Assembly: GCF_003666245.1 (NCBI RefSeq)
Contig: NZ_MJLZ01000035.1
Span: forward strand, 1 to 48,840
DNA from: Brenneria alni
Lineage (GTDB): Bacteria > Pseudomonadota > Gammaproteobacteria > Enterobacterales > Enterobacteriaceae
DNA length: 48,840 bases
Reading direction: 5' to 3'
Part shown: in pieces, positions 1 through 8,110 of the stretch
Position numbering within the stretch: the first letter of the stretch is position 1
Layout: the number at the start of each line of letters is the position of its first letter
The notes under the pieces: model-generated
What the model saw: the letters and a program-made list of their open reading frames with translations, nothing else
The model's database searches: none
Told to the model about the DNA's origin: nothing
Program-made: the position numbers and the translations under genes

Positions 1-120
1 TACCCCATATGGCAAAGGAGATATATAAAAAAAAAAACACACACAAAAACAAAAAAAAACACTATTGTTTTAAACCCCACCCCACCGAATAAAAAAAAAG
101 AAAAATTTTTTGTTTTTTAA
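1..120. other. A-rich low-complexity window start
   Basis: Runs of A broken by short C or G islands, followed by T runs, with no coding potential. Composition is unlike anything else in the window. It looks like a poor-quality contig end or a slippage-prone spacer. I see no gene or known element here. Confidence 0.6.
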
Positions 121-447
121 AAAAAGCATTTTATTCATAAGATTAAGGGAAAATTTGGCGGGAACGAATTTGTTCAGCCAGTAACTGGTCTCCGGTGAGA
201 GACAGGATGTCACTCATTAATCCCGATGAGTTTATGGGAGCAAGTGACTGGGGTGATAAATCTGCCACGAGCGGATTTGAACGTTGTTTGCAGCGGCTCC
301 TTTGGGTCGAGTAGTGAAGGAAGCCAACACATATTTAGCGTTAAGAATGACGGGTATCTGATAGTATCAGATATATTACCCATGTATTATACTCTCTCGC
401 TTACTCAAACTTGGTTATTACAATCGTGACGGATGAAGAGGTTTTAA
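121..447. other. Leader region of the secreted protein gene; no gene recognised
   Basis: A 67-codon reading frame lies here (226-429), but it has no recognisable protein features and I do not call it. The segment holds a near-palindrome (355-373), a TATTATACT stretch near 383-391 that could serve as a -10 element, and a GAGG Shine-Dalgarno just before the ATG at 448. The 150-340 part has the look of a dispersed intergenic repeat, but no second copy lies in this window, so this is only an impression. Confidence 0.4.
355..373. promoter_or_regulatory. 19-bp near-perfect palindrome, candidate operator
   Basis: TATCTGATA and TATCAGATA are exact inverted 9-bp arms around a single G, about 75 bp upstream of the secreted protein start. 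An odd-length symmetric site suits a dimeric regulator. It matches no operator I recognise. Confidence 0.35.
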
Positions 448-1410
448 ATGAAATATAAGTGGTGGCTATATACTTTCTATGTCCTGATGAGTATGTTTTC
501 GGTTAATGTCTTTGCTAAACAACCTCAAAACTATTTGTATACTTCTTCTGATGATTTAGAGAAGTTATATCCTTTATTAATTCGTCAGGATATTGCAGGA
601 GTGCAGATTGTTTATAACTGGAGGCAACTCGAAGTGGCGCCAGGGCAGTATGATTTCTCTGCAATAGAAAATGATCTTACTCAACTGAAAAAAATGGATA
701 AAAAATTTTTTTTGCAGATTCAGGATCGTTTTTTTGAACCTAAATCTCGCTATATACCACAATATTTATTAGATGACCCTCAATACGCTGGCGGCCTTGT
801 GGAACAAAAGGACAACCCCGGTGAAGGTAAGTCACAGGCGGTGGGATGGGTAGCCATTCAGTGGAATGAGGCGCTGAGAAAACGTTACCAAAAATTGATC
901 GCCGCCTTAGCACAATCATTTGATGGCAGAATCGAAGGTATAAATTTACCTGAAACGGCTATTGATATAGATATCAAGCATGATAAAACGGGATTTAGCT
1001 GTGATAAATATTATACAGCTACGCTTGATAACGTAAAGTTAGCGCGCTCAGTGTTTAAAAAATCCAATGTTGTGCAATATGTTAACTTTTGGCCATGTGA
1101 ATGGGACAACGATCATAAGTATATGTCTGGAATTTTTCAATTTGCGGCAGATAATAATATAGGATTGGGTGGGCCGGATGTCGTTCCTTATAAAAAGTCT
1201 CAGATGAAAAATTCATATCCTTATTTTAATGGTTACAAAAATAAGCTGCCTTTAATTGCTATGGCTGTGCAGGAGCCAACATTGACCTATACCAATCCGG
1301 TTACTCATAAAAAGTTCTCCAGGGAGGATTTCGTTGATTTCGCTGAAAATTATCTGGGAGCAGATATTATATTTTGGAGCGTTGATTCGCCGTGGTTAAA
1401 TGAAAAATAA
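448..1410 (+). CDS. Secreted glycoside-hydrolase-like protein
   Basis: A 320-residue protein with a clear N-terminal signal peptide (about residues 1-23, ending VNVFA), so exported. The mature part reads like a clan-A TIM-barrel glycosidase: an early 'YNWRQLEVAPGQYDF' segment is typical of GH39/GH42-type barrels, and two glutamates sit where acid/base and nucleophile would be expected (E169 in NLPETA, E276 in VQEPT). The family and substrate are not identified; a plant or bacterial polysaccharide is a guess. It stands alone, preceded by its own leader and followed by non-coding debris. Start chosen from the GAGG ribosome-binding site and the signal peptide. Confidence 0.6.
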   Translation: MKYKWWLYTFYVLMSMFSVNVFAKQPQNYLYTSSDDLEKLYPLLIRQDIAGVQIVYNWRQLEVAPGQYDFSAIENDLTQLKKMDKKFFLQIQDRFFEPKSRYIPQYLLDDPQYAGGLVEQKDNPGEGKSQAVGWVAIQWNEALRKRYQKLIAALAQSFDGRIEGINLPETAIDIDIKHDKTGFSCDKYYTATLDNVKLARSVFKKSNVVQYVNFWPCEWDNDHKYMSGIFQFAADNNIGLGGPDVVPYKKSQMKNSYPYFNGYKNKLPLIAMAVQEPTLTYTNPVTHKKFSREDFVDFAENYLGADIIFWSVDSPWLNEK

Positions 1411-1711
1411 ACCACACACAATTTGAATTATAGGCTTACATCTATTCGGATATGCGATGTGCAAAGCCGAGTGGGACAACGGGAACGTGGCCCGGATTTC
1501 CACCAGGCCGATTGTATCCAGGTCAGCCTCTTTGTCCCAGACCGACTTTTGCAAGGAACAGGTCGGCAGGTAGCAATATGTATGCTTATTTTGATGCTTC
1601 AGTGATTAAAGAGCATCATGGGATATATAACGTAATGCCTTTTATTTCATGCGAAGTTTTGAACTAACCTGTACAACCTCAAACGGTCTGTAATGCTTTC
1701 ACTGTTGGAGT
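1411..1711. other. Intergenic stretch without a recognised gene
   Basis: Short frames exist on both strands but none has a convincing start or product. On the minus strand about 1440-1560 a protein-like run without a start (containing SVWDKEADLDTIGL) may be a remnant of a lost gene; I cannot name it. Confidence 0.4.
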
Positions 1712-2017
1712 TCAGTAATAATCATTTTCCTTTTGGTGCTTAAAGCCAGAGACAATATAACGTCCCTGAGCGTCAATGAAATAACAGTATTCGTAACCCG
1801 AATCACCATAAGGGATAATCATTTCATATAAAAATTCATCTTCGCCTTCTTCATCAGAGAACAAACCAGTGCATAGCCCTTTTTCAAGGTTGTCCAAACT
1901 GTCTGCGATGGTGCTCTTAACGTCGTTAATGACGTAGCCTGCGGAATTATTTTCGAGGAAGGCCAGACAGCGATTAATACCTTGCCGAGCCTTTTCCGTC
2001 ACGATCACTTGTGGCAT
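1712..2017 (-). CDS. ParE/RelE-type toxin
   Basis: A 101-residue protein with the layout of ParE/RelE toxins: an N-terminal helical pair followed by a beta-sheet core with 'YEMIIPYGDSGYEYCYFID' and a C-terminal 'YIVSGFKHQKENDYY'. The C-terminal H-x-K-(E/N)-x-Y ending is typical of plasmid-stabilisation toxins. Family members inhibit gyrase or cleave ribosome-bound mRNA; which applies here cannot be told. It overlaps the antitoxin gene by 13 nt, so the two are translationally coupled. Identification rests on size, partner and motif pattern. Confidence 0.7.
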   Translation of the reverse strand: MPQVIVTEKARQGINRCLAFLENNSAGYVINDVKSTIADSLDNLEKGLCTGLFSDEEGEDEFLYEMIIPYGDSGYEYCYFIDAQGRYIVSGFKHQKENDYY

Positions 2018-2268
2018 TCAGGAAGATCTCCGTTTTTGCCACTCAGCAGAAAATCAACGACTTCTTTACCTGTTAAATGATTGCCCGTGTTGAGGTAATT
2101 TGCATATGAGGACTGTGCCTGCTGGCGTAAACGTTCTTTCTGTTCTTCTGTGTCAATATAGGAAATGATAGCCTGCTTCATCAGATAGTGCTTTGTTCTC
2201 TTGCGTTTAGCCGCCAAGCGAGCAAGTCTTTCCTCAAGTAGGGTATCGAGTTTTACGGAGACAGGCAT
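2005..2268 (-). CDS. Ribbon-helix-helix antitoxin
   Basis: An 87-residue protein beginning MPVSVKLDTLLEERLARLA, the classic beta-strand plus helix of a ribbon-helix-helix DNA-binding antitoxin (CopG/RelB-like). The C-terminal half is charged and probably wraps the toxin. First gene of the toxin-antitoxin operon, with AGGAGG spaced just before its ATG. The inverted repeat upstream (2292-2310) fits autoregulation by the antitoxin. Confidence 0.75.
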   Translation of the reverse strand: MPVSVKLDTLLEERLARLAAKRKRTKHYLMKQAIISYIDTEEQKERLRQQAQSSYANYLNTGNHLTGKEVVDFLLSGKNGDLPECHK

Positions 2269-2291
2269 GTTAACCTCCTGAAGTTATATTA

Positions 2292-2310
2292 GGTAATAAA
2301 AGGTATTACC
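2292..2310 (-). promoter_or_regulatory. Probable autoregulatory operator of the toxin-antitoxin operon
   Basis: GGTAATA (2292-2298) and TATTACC (2304-2310) form an exact inverted repeat with a 5-bp centre, 24 bp upstream of the antitoxin start. A further TATTAC half-site follows at 2314-2319. Antitoxins of this class repress by binding such repeats; the assignment is by position. Confidence 0.55.
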
Positions 2311-2409
2311 TTGTATTACTCCGTTTTATGGGGAAAGTCAAACTGGCTGAGAGCACGTGGCGGCTAATAGAGCAAATTTCTCTATTTATGCTTCCGGCAA
2401 TTTGATGTG

Positions 2410-2826
2410 TTATCCTTTCTGCACAAACTCAAACGGCATAGCCATCTCGTTGTTGTTAGCATCAAGAAAATCATCCCATCATTGTAGCATCAGGCGGCGT
2501 TGCTCAAGGTGTTTGGCCTTGTGGGTATAGGCCGCGCGAACGTTGTTCTTTTCCATGTGGCTCATCTGAAGTTCAACTATGTCTTCCGGCCAGATACCCG
2601 ATTCGATTAGCGTACTACACGCCAGCGTGCGGAAAGATATCTCTTCAAGCTCAATAGCAGGACGGTGTTCAGTTTGTGGCTTCTGAACCGCACCTTCCAA
2701 ATCGTAGGCGGGATTGAAACGGATCATCTTTTGCTGAACGGCATAACGCATGATGGCGATGGCGTACTGCTTCACCCGCATGGTAATTTCAAGATAACCC
2801 AGCCTCTCTATCTTTTTCCTGCGGTC
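2410..2826 (-). pseudogene. P4-type tyrosine integrase, internally deleted and interrupted
   Basis: The reading frame carries integrase landmarks: the core-binding segment (MRVKQYAIAIMRYAVQQ, NPAYDLEGAV), then directly the C-terminal catalytic region (FRTLACSTLIESG, QMSHMEKNNVRAAYTHKAKH). About 170 residues between them, including the first catalytic arginine region, are missing. The N-terminal arm-binding domain is also absent. A TGA at 2479-2481 replaces the first W of the usual QWW motif, after which the frame continues to a natural-looking end at 2410. Clearly inactive. It marks one side of an old integration event. Confidence 0.85.
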
Positions 2827-3098
2827 TCATTACCTGGAATAAAATCCTATTAGGATAGGTTCTAAGTGTGACTGATTAATGCTTAGTAAGGAATTAGTAT
2901 GCAATTTTAGCGTTCTCCGAAACGACTTTTGCTAATATATATTTAAATATCATCGCATTAACCTTTATTTACGCAGCGAAGTATGAAATTTTTTTATATT
3001 TACGTGAATTTAAACGGTTGACACAAGCCTGCGTGCTATGTGAGCATTAATTCGTCTTATTAGTCTACTAGGCGAAAAATGAATGAGGCGAAAAAGGA

Positions 3099-4160
3099 AT
3101 GGATCGTTACAAAGGAATGTATCGTTACAGTTGTATGCTCGATGCTGTGCAGCGAAACTCGTTGCTTAAAATTTATAACTCTCAACACAACAGCCTGTTA
3201 GACTATTCTGCATTAAATCAGCGAATTGATAGTGCTATTAATATATCAAGTGCAGATGTGAGTTTTCCATTGGTGGTTTCTCTGCACGAAGAAGTAAAAG
3301 CCTGCTGCCTGGTTCATTTTTCACATCAAGAAAAAATAAGATCGTTGGGCCCACTTAGTTTTTCAATATTGATCACTGATGGTGATGTTTCTGCGCTGAG
3401 TTTTCTTTTTTCAGCGATTTTTTCTGAAGCGGAAAAAAGATCATTTATCAAGCATAAAGACGCTGTGGTTTATGGCCCTGTCCATAATTCAATTCTGATC
3501 AATCGGGGCTGCCGCACCTTTTCAGGGGAACCCTTCACCTACCAAATGCCGGATAATATTCCCACACTTTGTGATTGGATAACGGCGGCGGGAGGGCGTA
3601 AAGAGAAGGATCTGCTGGAAATTATTTATGATTATAACGTCAGAGATACGTTATTAGCGCATACCGATGAACGCTTGTTGGAGCGCCTACAGGGAGTAGA
3701 TTTTCTTTTTGTGCAAAAAGAGCAAATAGCCGCTCGCTGTCAGGAACTGGCAGCTGTTTATAATACCGCTTGGCACGATAACTGGGGTTCCAGTGCGACA
3801 ACGGCCGATGAAATTGCAATTGCAGCAAATAATGTGCCCAACATCATGGGCATGATTGCCTGCAAAAATGGCGATGTTATTGGTTTTACAATGATGCAAT
3901 TTATTGCTGATGCATCAGGAAAGAGGGGGCGTGCTTTTCTTTCTGGTGTACTCCCTGAATATCGTCAGCGCGGACTGTCGGTTGTGCTGACATCAAAACT
4001 CTCTGCGATTGCTATTAAGCAGGGCATTAAGAAATTCAGCATTTCTTGGATGTTGGAAGATAACAAAATGATTGTCAGGACGATGCAAAAACTTACCCAG
4101 CACGGTAAAAGCCAGCTCAGGCGTTACAGAATTTTTGCGATTGCGCAGAAAAAAACTTAA
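3099..4160 (+). CDS. GNAT-fold N-acyltransferase, bacterial ceramide synthase-like
   Basis: A 353-residue protein with its GNAT domain in the C-terminal half (about residues 195-353). 'YNTAWHDNWGSS', 'VLPEYRQRGLSVVL' (acyl-CoA pyrophosphate loop), 'SISWMLEDN' and the terminal 'RYRIFAI' match the pattern I know from long GNAT proteins that act as bacterial ceramide synthases, which N-acylate sphingoid amines. That role is inferred from these motifs plus the neighbours (AOS, epimerase, ACP). It is the first gene of a plus-strand operon of eleven genes and stops 10 nt before the AOS start. TTGACA lies at 3018-3023, but I see no good -10 at proper spacing. Two close ATGs (3099, 3117) are possible starts. 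Another long-chain amine may be the substrate. Confidence 0.65.
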   Translation: MDRYKGMYRYSCMLDAVQRNSLLKIYNSQHNSLLDYSALNQRIDSAINISSADVSFPLVVSLHEEVKACCLVHFSHQEKIRSLGPLSFSILITDGDVSALSFLFSAIFSEAEKRSFIKHKDAVVYGPVHNSILINRGCRTFSGEPFTYQMPDNIPTLCDWITAAGGRKEKDLLEIIYDYNVRDTLLAHTDERLLERLQGVDFLFVQKEQIAARCQELAAVYNTAWHDNWGSSATTADEIAIAANNVPNIMGMIACKNGDVIGFTMMQFIADASGKRGRAFLSGVLPEYRQRGLSVVLTSKLSAIAIKQGIKKFSISWMLEDNKMIVRTMQKLTQHGKSQLRRYRIFAIAQKKT

Positions 4161-4170
4161 GGAAAAGGCA

Positions 4171-5337
4171 ATGAGTTTATACGAAATGGTCAGTGCAGAG
4201 AATGACGACGTCAAATTGCATTACTTCCCACGAGTGCGTTCCGCCTGCGGTCGGTATTTAAATTTGGCGAATGGCGACAAAAATCTGAATTTCTCATCCT
4301 GCGATTATCTGGGTATGGCAGATAATCAGTTAATGAAGGATGCGGCGATAAAAGCCATCCAGAAGTACGGTACTAATATCAGCGGGCCGATGATTTTTTG
4401 TGGTTATACGGAATATCATGAAGAATTAGAAAACCGTTATTCCGAAATGTATCGTGTCAATTCTTCTTTGATGTATACCACATCCTATCAGGCTAACATC
4501 GGAGCGCTGCCCGTAATTGCAGAAGATGTTGACCTGATTGTTATGGATAAACTTTGCCATGTATCCCTGTACGATGCGGTCAAACTGAGCGGCAAACCAT
4601 TCCGCGTTTATCAGCATAACAACATTTCAAAACTGACGGATATCGTAAACAATAATCCAGGAAAAAAAATACTTGTAGTCTCCGACGGCGTTTTTTCAGC
4701 CGATGGTGATTTTTGTGATGTTGCCGCGCTATGTGAACTAAAAGAACGTCACCCAGGCATTATTCTCTATATTGATGATGCACATGGTGTTGGTGCTTTG
4801 GGCGAGAATGGTTGTGGGCTGGTTGAAGCCAGCGGCTGCCTCGGTAAAGTGGATGTGATCATTGGCACAATGAGCAAGTCTTTTGGCTCAACAGGCGGTT
4901 TCTGCATCATCAAAGAAGACGCGCTGGCGCAAAAAGTGAGATATAAAAGTGCAACCTATAATGCTTCACGGGCTGTTTCTCCAGGAGTTGCTGCAGCCTC
5001 CTGCATGGCGTTAGAAATTAATAAGCGTGAAGGGCAAGTCCGACGAGCAGAACTGGCCGAACTGATTGATTATGCGCATCGCCGTTTGGAACATACTCCG
5101 GTCAACAAGCAGTATTCTGTCTCTGCGGTTATACCGGTCATTTTTGAGAAGGCGACGCAGGCGGCAGCAGTAAATGATAACTTACTGCAAAAAAATATTA
5201 TGACCTCGCTATTTGTTCCGCCTTATGTAGAAAAAAGTAAATCACGACTGCGCATTACATTAACGCGTAATCATACGAAAGAAGATATCGATCTCTTGAC
5301 TGAAGCCTTAGAACAGGCAATTTCTCGTATTAGCTGA
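4171..5337 (+). CDS. Alpha-oxoamine synthase (serine palmitoyltransferase-like, PLP enzyme)
   Basis: A 388-residue fold-type I PLP enzyme of the alpha-oxoamine synthase family (AONS, KBL, serine palmitoyltransferase, CqsA). Seen directly: GTMSKSFGSTGGF with the Schiff-base lysine K236, and IDDAHGVGALGE with D202 and H205 that bind the cofactor. These enzymes decarboxylatively join an amino acid to an acyl thioester, giving an alpha-amino ketone. With a dedicated ACP and ketosynthases in the same operon, an acyl-ACP substrate is likely; the amino acid (serine, alanine or glycine) cannot be read from sequence. Start at 4171 chosen over an upstream frame because AAGGAAAAGG precedes it and the preceding gene ends at 4160. 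It appears intact. It is not bioF by context, as no other biotin gene is near. Confidence 0.85.
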   Translation: MSLYEMVSAENDDVKLHYFPRVRSACGRYLNLANGDKNLNFSSCDYLGMADNQLMKDAAIKAIQKYGTNISGPMIFCGYTEYHEELENRYSEMYRVNSSLMYTTSYQANIGALPVIAEDVDLIVMDKLCHVSLYDAVKLSGKPFRVYQHNNISKLTDIVNNNPGKKILVVSDGVFSADGDFCDVAALCELKERHPGIILYIDDAHGVGALGENGCGLVEASGCLGKVDVIIGTMSKSFGSTGGFCIIKEDALAQKVRYKSATYNASRAVSPGVAAASCMALEINKREGQVRRAELAELIDYAHRRLEHTPVNKQYSVSAVIPVIFEKATQAAAVNDNLLQKNIMTSLFVPPYVEKSKSRLRITLTRNHTKEDIDLLTEALEQAISRIS

Positions 5338-5353
5338 AGTAGAGACTGATTTG

Positions 5354-5781
5354 ATGTCTATAAGCATTGTTCTACCTGTTTTCGTACTGGTTTGTAGCTA
5401 CTGGTTACTTTGTTCCGGTCTTGGCCTACTGGCGCACAGTTACGACATTAAAATAAACTACACCAGAAAAATAGGGCATTTTTCAATGTTCATTTTCCCC
5501 GGTGTCATTTATATGCTATTTAATATCAGTCACCCGACAGATAAAATTATTATTGCATCCTTTTTCAGTGTGCTTTTTTTTATTAGTCTGGTTGTTTTTA
5601 TCACCGCGCTAATTTTGGCTCTGCTGTTTATGCAAAGTTTTCATGGGGGGGCTGGCGATGATTGTTATGTTATTTCCTTTTGCTATGACTCTGACGGAGG
5701 CTAAATCCCCTCATGCTTGGGATACGCCATTTTTATTTTTTTGTCGGCAACCTCATTATCACCTGTGCTTATTTAATATGA
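5354..5781 (+). pseudogene. Polyprenol/diacylglycerol kinase-like membrane protein, frameshifted
   Basis: The protein begins with a hydrophobic segment and 'NYTRKIGHFSMF', like the RKxxH motif of dolichol/diacylglycerol kinase and CTP-transferase family membrane proteins. The frame is lost in a run of seven G (about 5645-5651). Removing one G restores 'FAMTLTEAKSPHAWDTPFLF', reminiscent of the family's E-x(n)-D-N/T-P signature. A second shift in a run of seven T (about 5736-5742) restores 'FVGNLIITCAYLI' and a TGA that overlaps the next gene's ATG. With both corrections the product would be about 141 residues, short for the family, so an internal loss is also possible. Predicted role: phosphorylating a lipid alcohol made by the operon. 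As given, it is broken, or the reads miscounted homopolymers. Confidence 0.5.
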
Positions 5782-6335
5782 TTTTTTTAATTAGACATGC
5801 AACGCCGAAAATTGATTATACCTCCTGCGATTATAAGACAGCGCAATTGCGCTTGCAGGATTATAATCAGACGAAAGATATCGAAGAGAGTGAAATAACT
5901 AAATTCCTTCTCACCGAACTCTTTCAACAAATTAAAGAAAGCAATCCTGTCGTGTATTGCTCGCCTGTGGCGCGGGCTGATCGTACCTGCCAACTGCTTT
6001 TTAGCCATATTGACGATTATATTATTAATTCTGATCTTTCCGAGGTTGGATTAAAGATTTTCCCCTTGCCGTTAGTGAAACTGAAAGTCAGAACGTGGTT
6101 TTTACTTTCCCGCATTGCCTGGCTATTGCGATTAAGTGGTGAGCCGGAGAAAGTTAAGCATGTCAGACTCCGCTCGCAGCGGCTGCTTCCTCAACTTGAA
6201 CAGGGAGGAAATGTGGCCATTGTTTCGCATGGCTATCTGATGCATTACCTGAAAAAGCGGCTGGTGAAACATCAGTTCCAGTCGCGTGCAGCCTTTAAAC
6301 ACGGCTGCTTTACCGTGGAAGTTTGGGATAAATGA
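5778..6335 (+). CDS. Histidine phosphatase family protein
   Basis: A 185-residue protein starting MIFLIRHATP, the RHG/RHA catalytic motif of the histidine phosphatase superfamily (phospho-accepting H7). The second catalytic histidine is in 'VAIVSHGYLMHYL'. Start at 5778 chosen because the motif must sit at the N-terminus. The ATG overlaps the repaired stop of the preceding kinase-like gene, and its own stop overlaps the next gene by 4 nt, so it belongs to the operon. The substrate is unknown; pairing with a possible lipid kinase suggests a phospholipid intermediate, which is inference. Confidence 0.75.
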   Translation: MIFLIRHATPKIDYTSCDYKTAQLRLQDYNQTKDIEESEITKFLLTELFQQIKESNPVVYCSPVARADRTCQLLFSHIDDYIINSDLSEVGLKIFPLPLVKLKVRTWFLLSRIAWLLRLSGEPEKVKHVRLRSQRLLPQLEQGGNVAIVSHGYLMHYLKKRLVKHQFQSRAAFKHGCFTVEVWDK

Positions 6336-7225
6336 AAAAAATCCTGATCGTCGGTGCGACTGGCTTTATCGGCAAGAATGTCGCCGATTATCTTAGCCAG
6401 CGTAGTGATATTGACGTGGTACGCTATGCGCGGCGACCCCAGCAGGGATATTTCTGCTGTGAACCAGGCGACATGGCATGGCGGGCGCTGATTGATGACT
6501 GCGCGGCTATTATCAATTGCTCTGGAGTGGGTCTGGCGAAAATCAAAAAGCAAAGCGATGCCAACGAAGCGATTGCCCAGCAACTGGTTAACTCACTGCC
6601 GGAAGCTGAAGGGAAAAAATACCGACTGCTGCATTTAAGTACCATCAAAGCCTTTAACGCCAATAACTATGCTGATGCATACGCTGCCGATAAACAGCGC
6701 GCAGAACAGGTTTTTGTTGAGCACAGTGATAAGCTGTGCGGTGAACTGCTACGAATTCCTGCGGTATTCGGTAAGGATGACGCCAATCTTTCCCCGCTGC
6801 TGCAAATGGCGAAAAAAGGAAAACTACCTGAAATACATGGGGAAATTTGTCGCTGGTATTGCGTCAGTAATCAGGACATCTCTCACTATATTTCCTGCTG
6901 GCTGGATAAAAAAGATGAACCTTCGCTGAAGGTCAGTTATTTACTGAGTCAGCATCGCTACAGCGTTAACGATTTGATCCGTGCGGTGAATCAGCATGTG
7001 CACGGTAAAAAATATCAGCCAACAAGAAAGAAACTGGTTTTCATCAAGCTTATCTACAAAATATTAGCTGCAAAAAGTTTGATTTCATCCGGTTTTCGTT
7101 GGAATCAGTTTCCTGTCGAACGTTTTCAAGATTTATTTCAGCGAGACTGGATAGTAGAAGTGTCGGAAAATATAGCGCTTCATTCTGTTAATTTTGAACC
7201 CGCCGATATTTGGAAAATAAAATGA
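6332..7225 (+). CDS. NAD(P)-dependent epimerase/ketoreductase (extended SDR), CerR-like by context
   Basis: A 297-residue extended short-chain dehydrogenase with the N-terminal nucleotide-binding motif ILIVGATGFIGKNV and a Y-x3-K catalytic pair in 'AYAADKQRAEQ', after a serine/threonine in 'HLSTIKAF'. Bacterial sphingolipid clusters use such an NAD-dependent epimerase-family enzyme to reduce the 3-ketone. The same role is proposed here because AOS, ACP and the GNAT acyltransferase share the operon. It overlaps both neighbours by 4 nt (ATGA junctions). Another carbonyl or sugar substrate cannot be excluded. Confidence 0.7.
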   Translation: MKKILIVGATGFIGKNVADYLSQRSDIDVVRYARRPQQGYFCCEPGDMAWRALIDDCAAIINCSGVGLAKIKKQSDANEAIAQQLVNSLPEAEGKKYRLLHLSTIKAFNANNYADAYAADKQRAEQVFVEHSDKLCGELLRIPAVFGKDDANLSPLLQMAKKGKLPEIHGEICRWYCVSNQDISHYISCWLDKKDEPSLKVSYLLSQHRYSVNDLIRAVNQHVHGKKYQPTRKKLVFIKLIYKILAAKSLISSGFRWNQFPVERFQDLFQRDWIVEVSENIALHSVNFEPADIWKIK

Positions 7226-7829
7226 AAAAATTTCGATTATCGCTGCTGTTTGCTTTTATCCTTCCACTGACATTTTCTTTAGGATTAGCGTTATACGCTG
7301 GTAAAAACACGCTGCTTTATCCGGTAGCTTTTATGGCAGTGTTGAATGAGATTTTTTTCCTTAAGGAAATTTCAGATAACCGTTCCCGTGATAAGGGGAT
7401 CCTGAGCACCGTGGTTATCTCGTCTACGTTTTCTGTACTGATGTATTTTTCCAGTACCGTTGAAAACACCCAGACAATGATATTAACAGGAGGCCTGCTG
7501 GTACTACTGGGTTGCATACTTCGGACATGGGCTAAGGTGACGCTGGGAATGCACTTTTCCCATGCCTTACGCGTTCTGGACGGACATAAACTGATTAATT
7601 ATGGCTTGTTTAGGTTTATTCGCCATCCGGCTTACAGCGGACTATTTTGCTGATGACTGGTTTTGGCTGCTTTCTTCATCTGGATGCTGCATTACTCTGC
7701 TTTTTTGTTTTTTTCATTCTGGCCATGCGTCGAATTGAAAATGAAGAAGAGATGATGAAGGAAAGCTTCGGGCATCAGTATTCACTCTACAGGAAATATT
7801 CCTGGAAGTTATTCCCCTTTGTTATCTGA
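7222..7829 (+). pseudogene. ICMT-type membrane methyltransferase, frameshifted
   Basis: The frame begins with several hydrophobic segments and reaches 'GLFRFIRHPAYSGLF', the hallmark of isoprenylcysteine carboxyl methyltransferase/PEMT-like membrane methyltransferases. The frame is then lost at 7645-7648. Adding one T to the TTTT run restores 'LLMTGFGCFLHLD' and the expected C-terminal 'ENEEEMMKESFGHQYSLY'. Intact length would be about 202 residues, normal for the family. The gene starts at an ATGA overlap with the epimerase gene. The enzyme would methylate a small hydrophobic product in the membrane. It is inactive as read, or a homopolymer was miscounted. Confidence 0.75.
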
Positions 7830-7843
7830 ACTTGGAGAGCGCC

Positions 7844-8110
7844 ATGAGTCACGAAAATATTCATGCCAGACTGAAAGAGCTGGTTGCTGAAATTCTTGAA
7901 GTTGATAGTGCAGAAATCGCTGAGGATGCGTTGTTTAAAACGGAGTTCGGTGCAGATTCCATTACCGGCATCGAAATTCTGGCGGCCATTGAGGCAGAAT
8001 TCGGTATTCACCTGCCCGAAAGCCATATAGAAAAAATGACGGATATGAATTCGATCTACACGATGATGCAGGAAATTTCTGCGACGCAGTTGGAGGAAAC
8101 GGGTCAGTGA
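7844..8110 (+). CDS. Dedicated acyl carrier protein
   Basis: An 88-residue acidic helical protein with 'FGADSITGIEIL', the phosphopantetheine attachment site (S39), matching the DSL/DSI motif of acyl carrier proteins. It is not housekeeping acpP, because it lies within the lipid operon and its sequence differs from the enterobacterial acpP consensus. Start at 7844 follows GGAG. Its stop overlaps the ketosynthase GTG (GTGA). It should carry the growing chain for the two ketosynthase-like proteins and dehydratase, and probably deliver acyl groups to the alpha-oxoamine synthase. Confidence 0.9.
   Translation: MSHENIHARLKELVAEILEVDSAEIAEDALFKTEFGADSITGIEILAAIEAEFGIHLPESHIEKMTDMNSIYTMMQEISATQLEETGQ

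Noticed and set aside
226-429. 67-codon frame upstream of the secreted protein
   Set aside because: No ribosome-binding site, no protein-like features, and it contains the palindrome.
1423-1667. Two overlapping short frames after the secreted protein
   Set aside because: Composition is non-coding, there is no Shine-Dalgarno, and the frames are mutually incompatible.
4171-5337. Calling the AOS gene bioF
   Set aside because: Family motifs are shared, but no other biotin gene is near, while ACP, ketosynthase and the ceramide-synthase-like GNAT gene are in the same operon.
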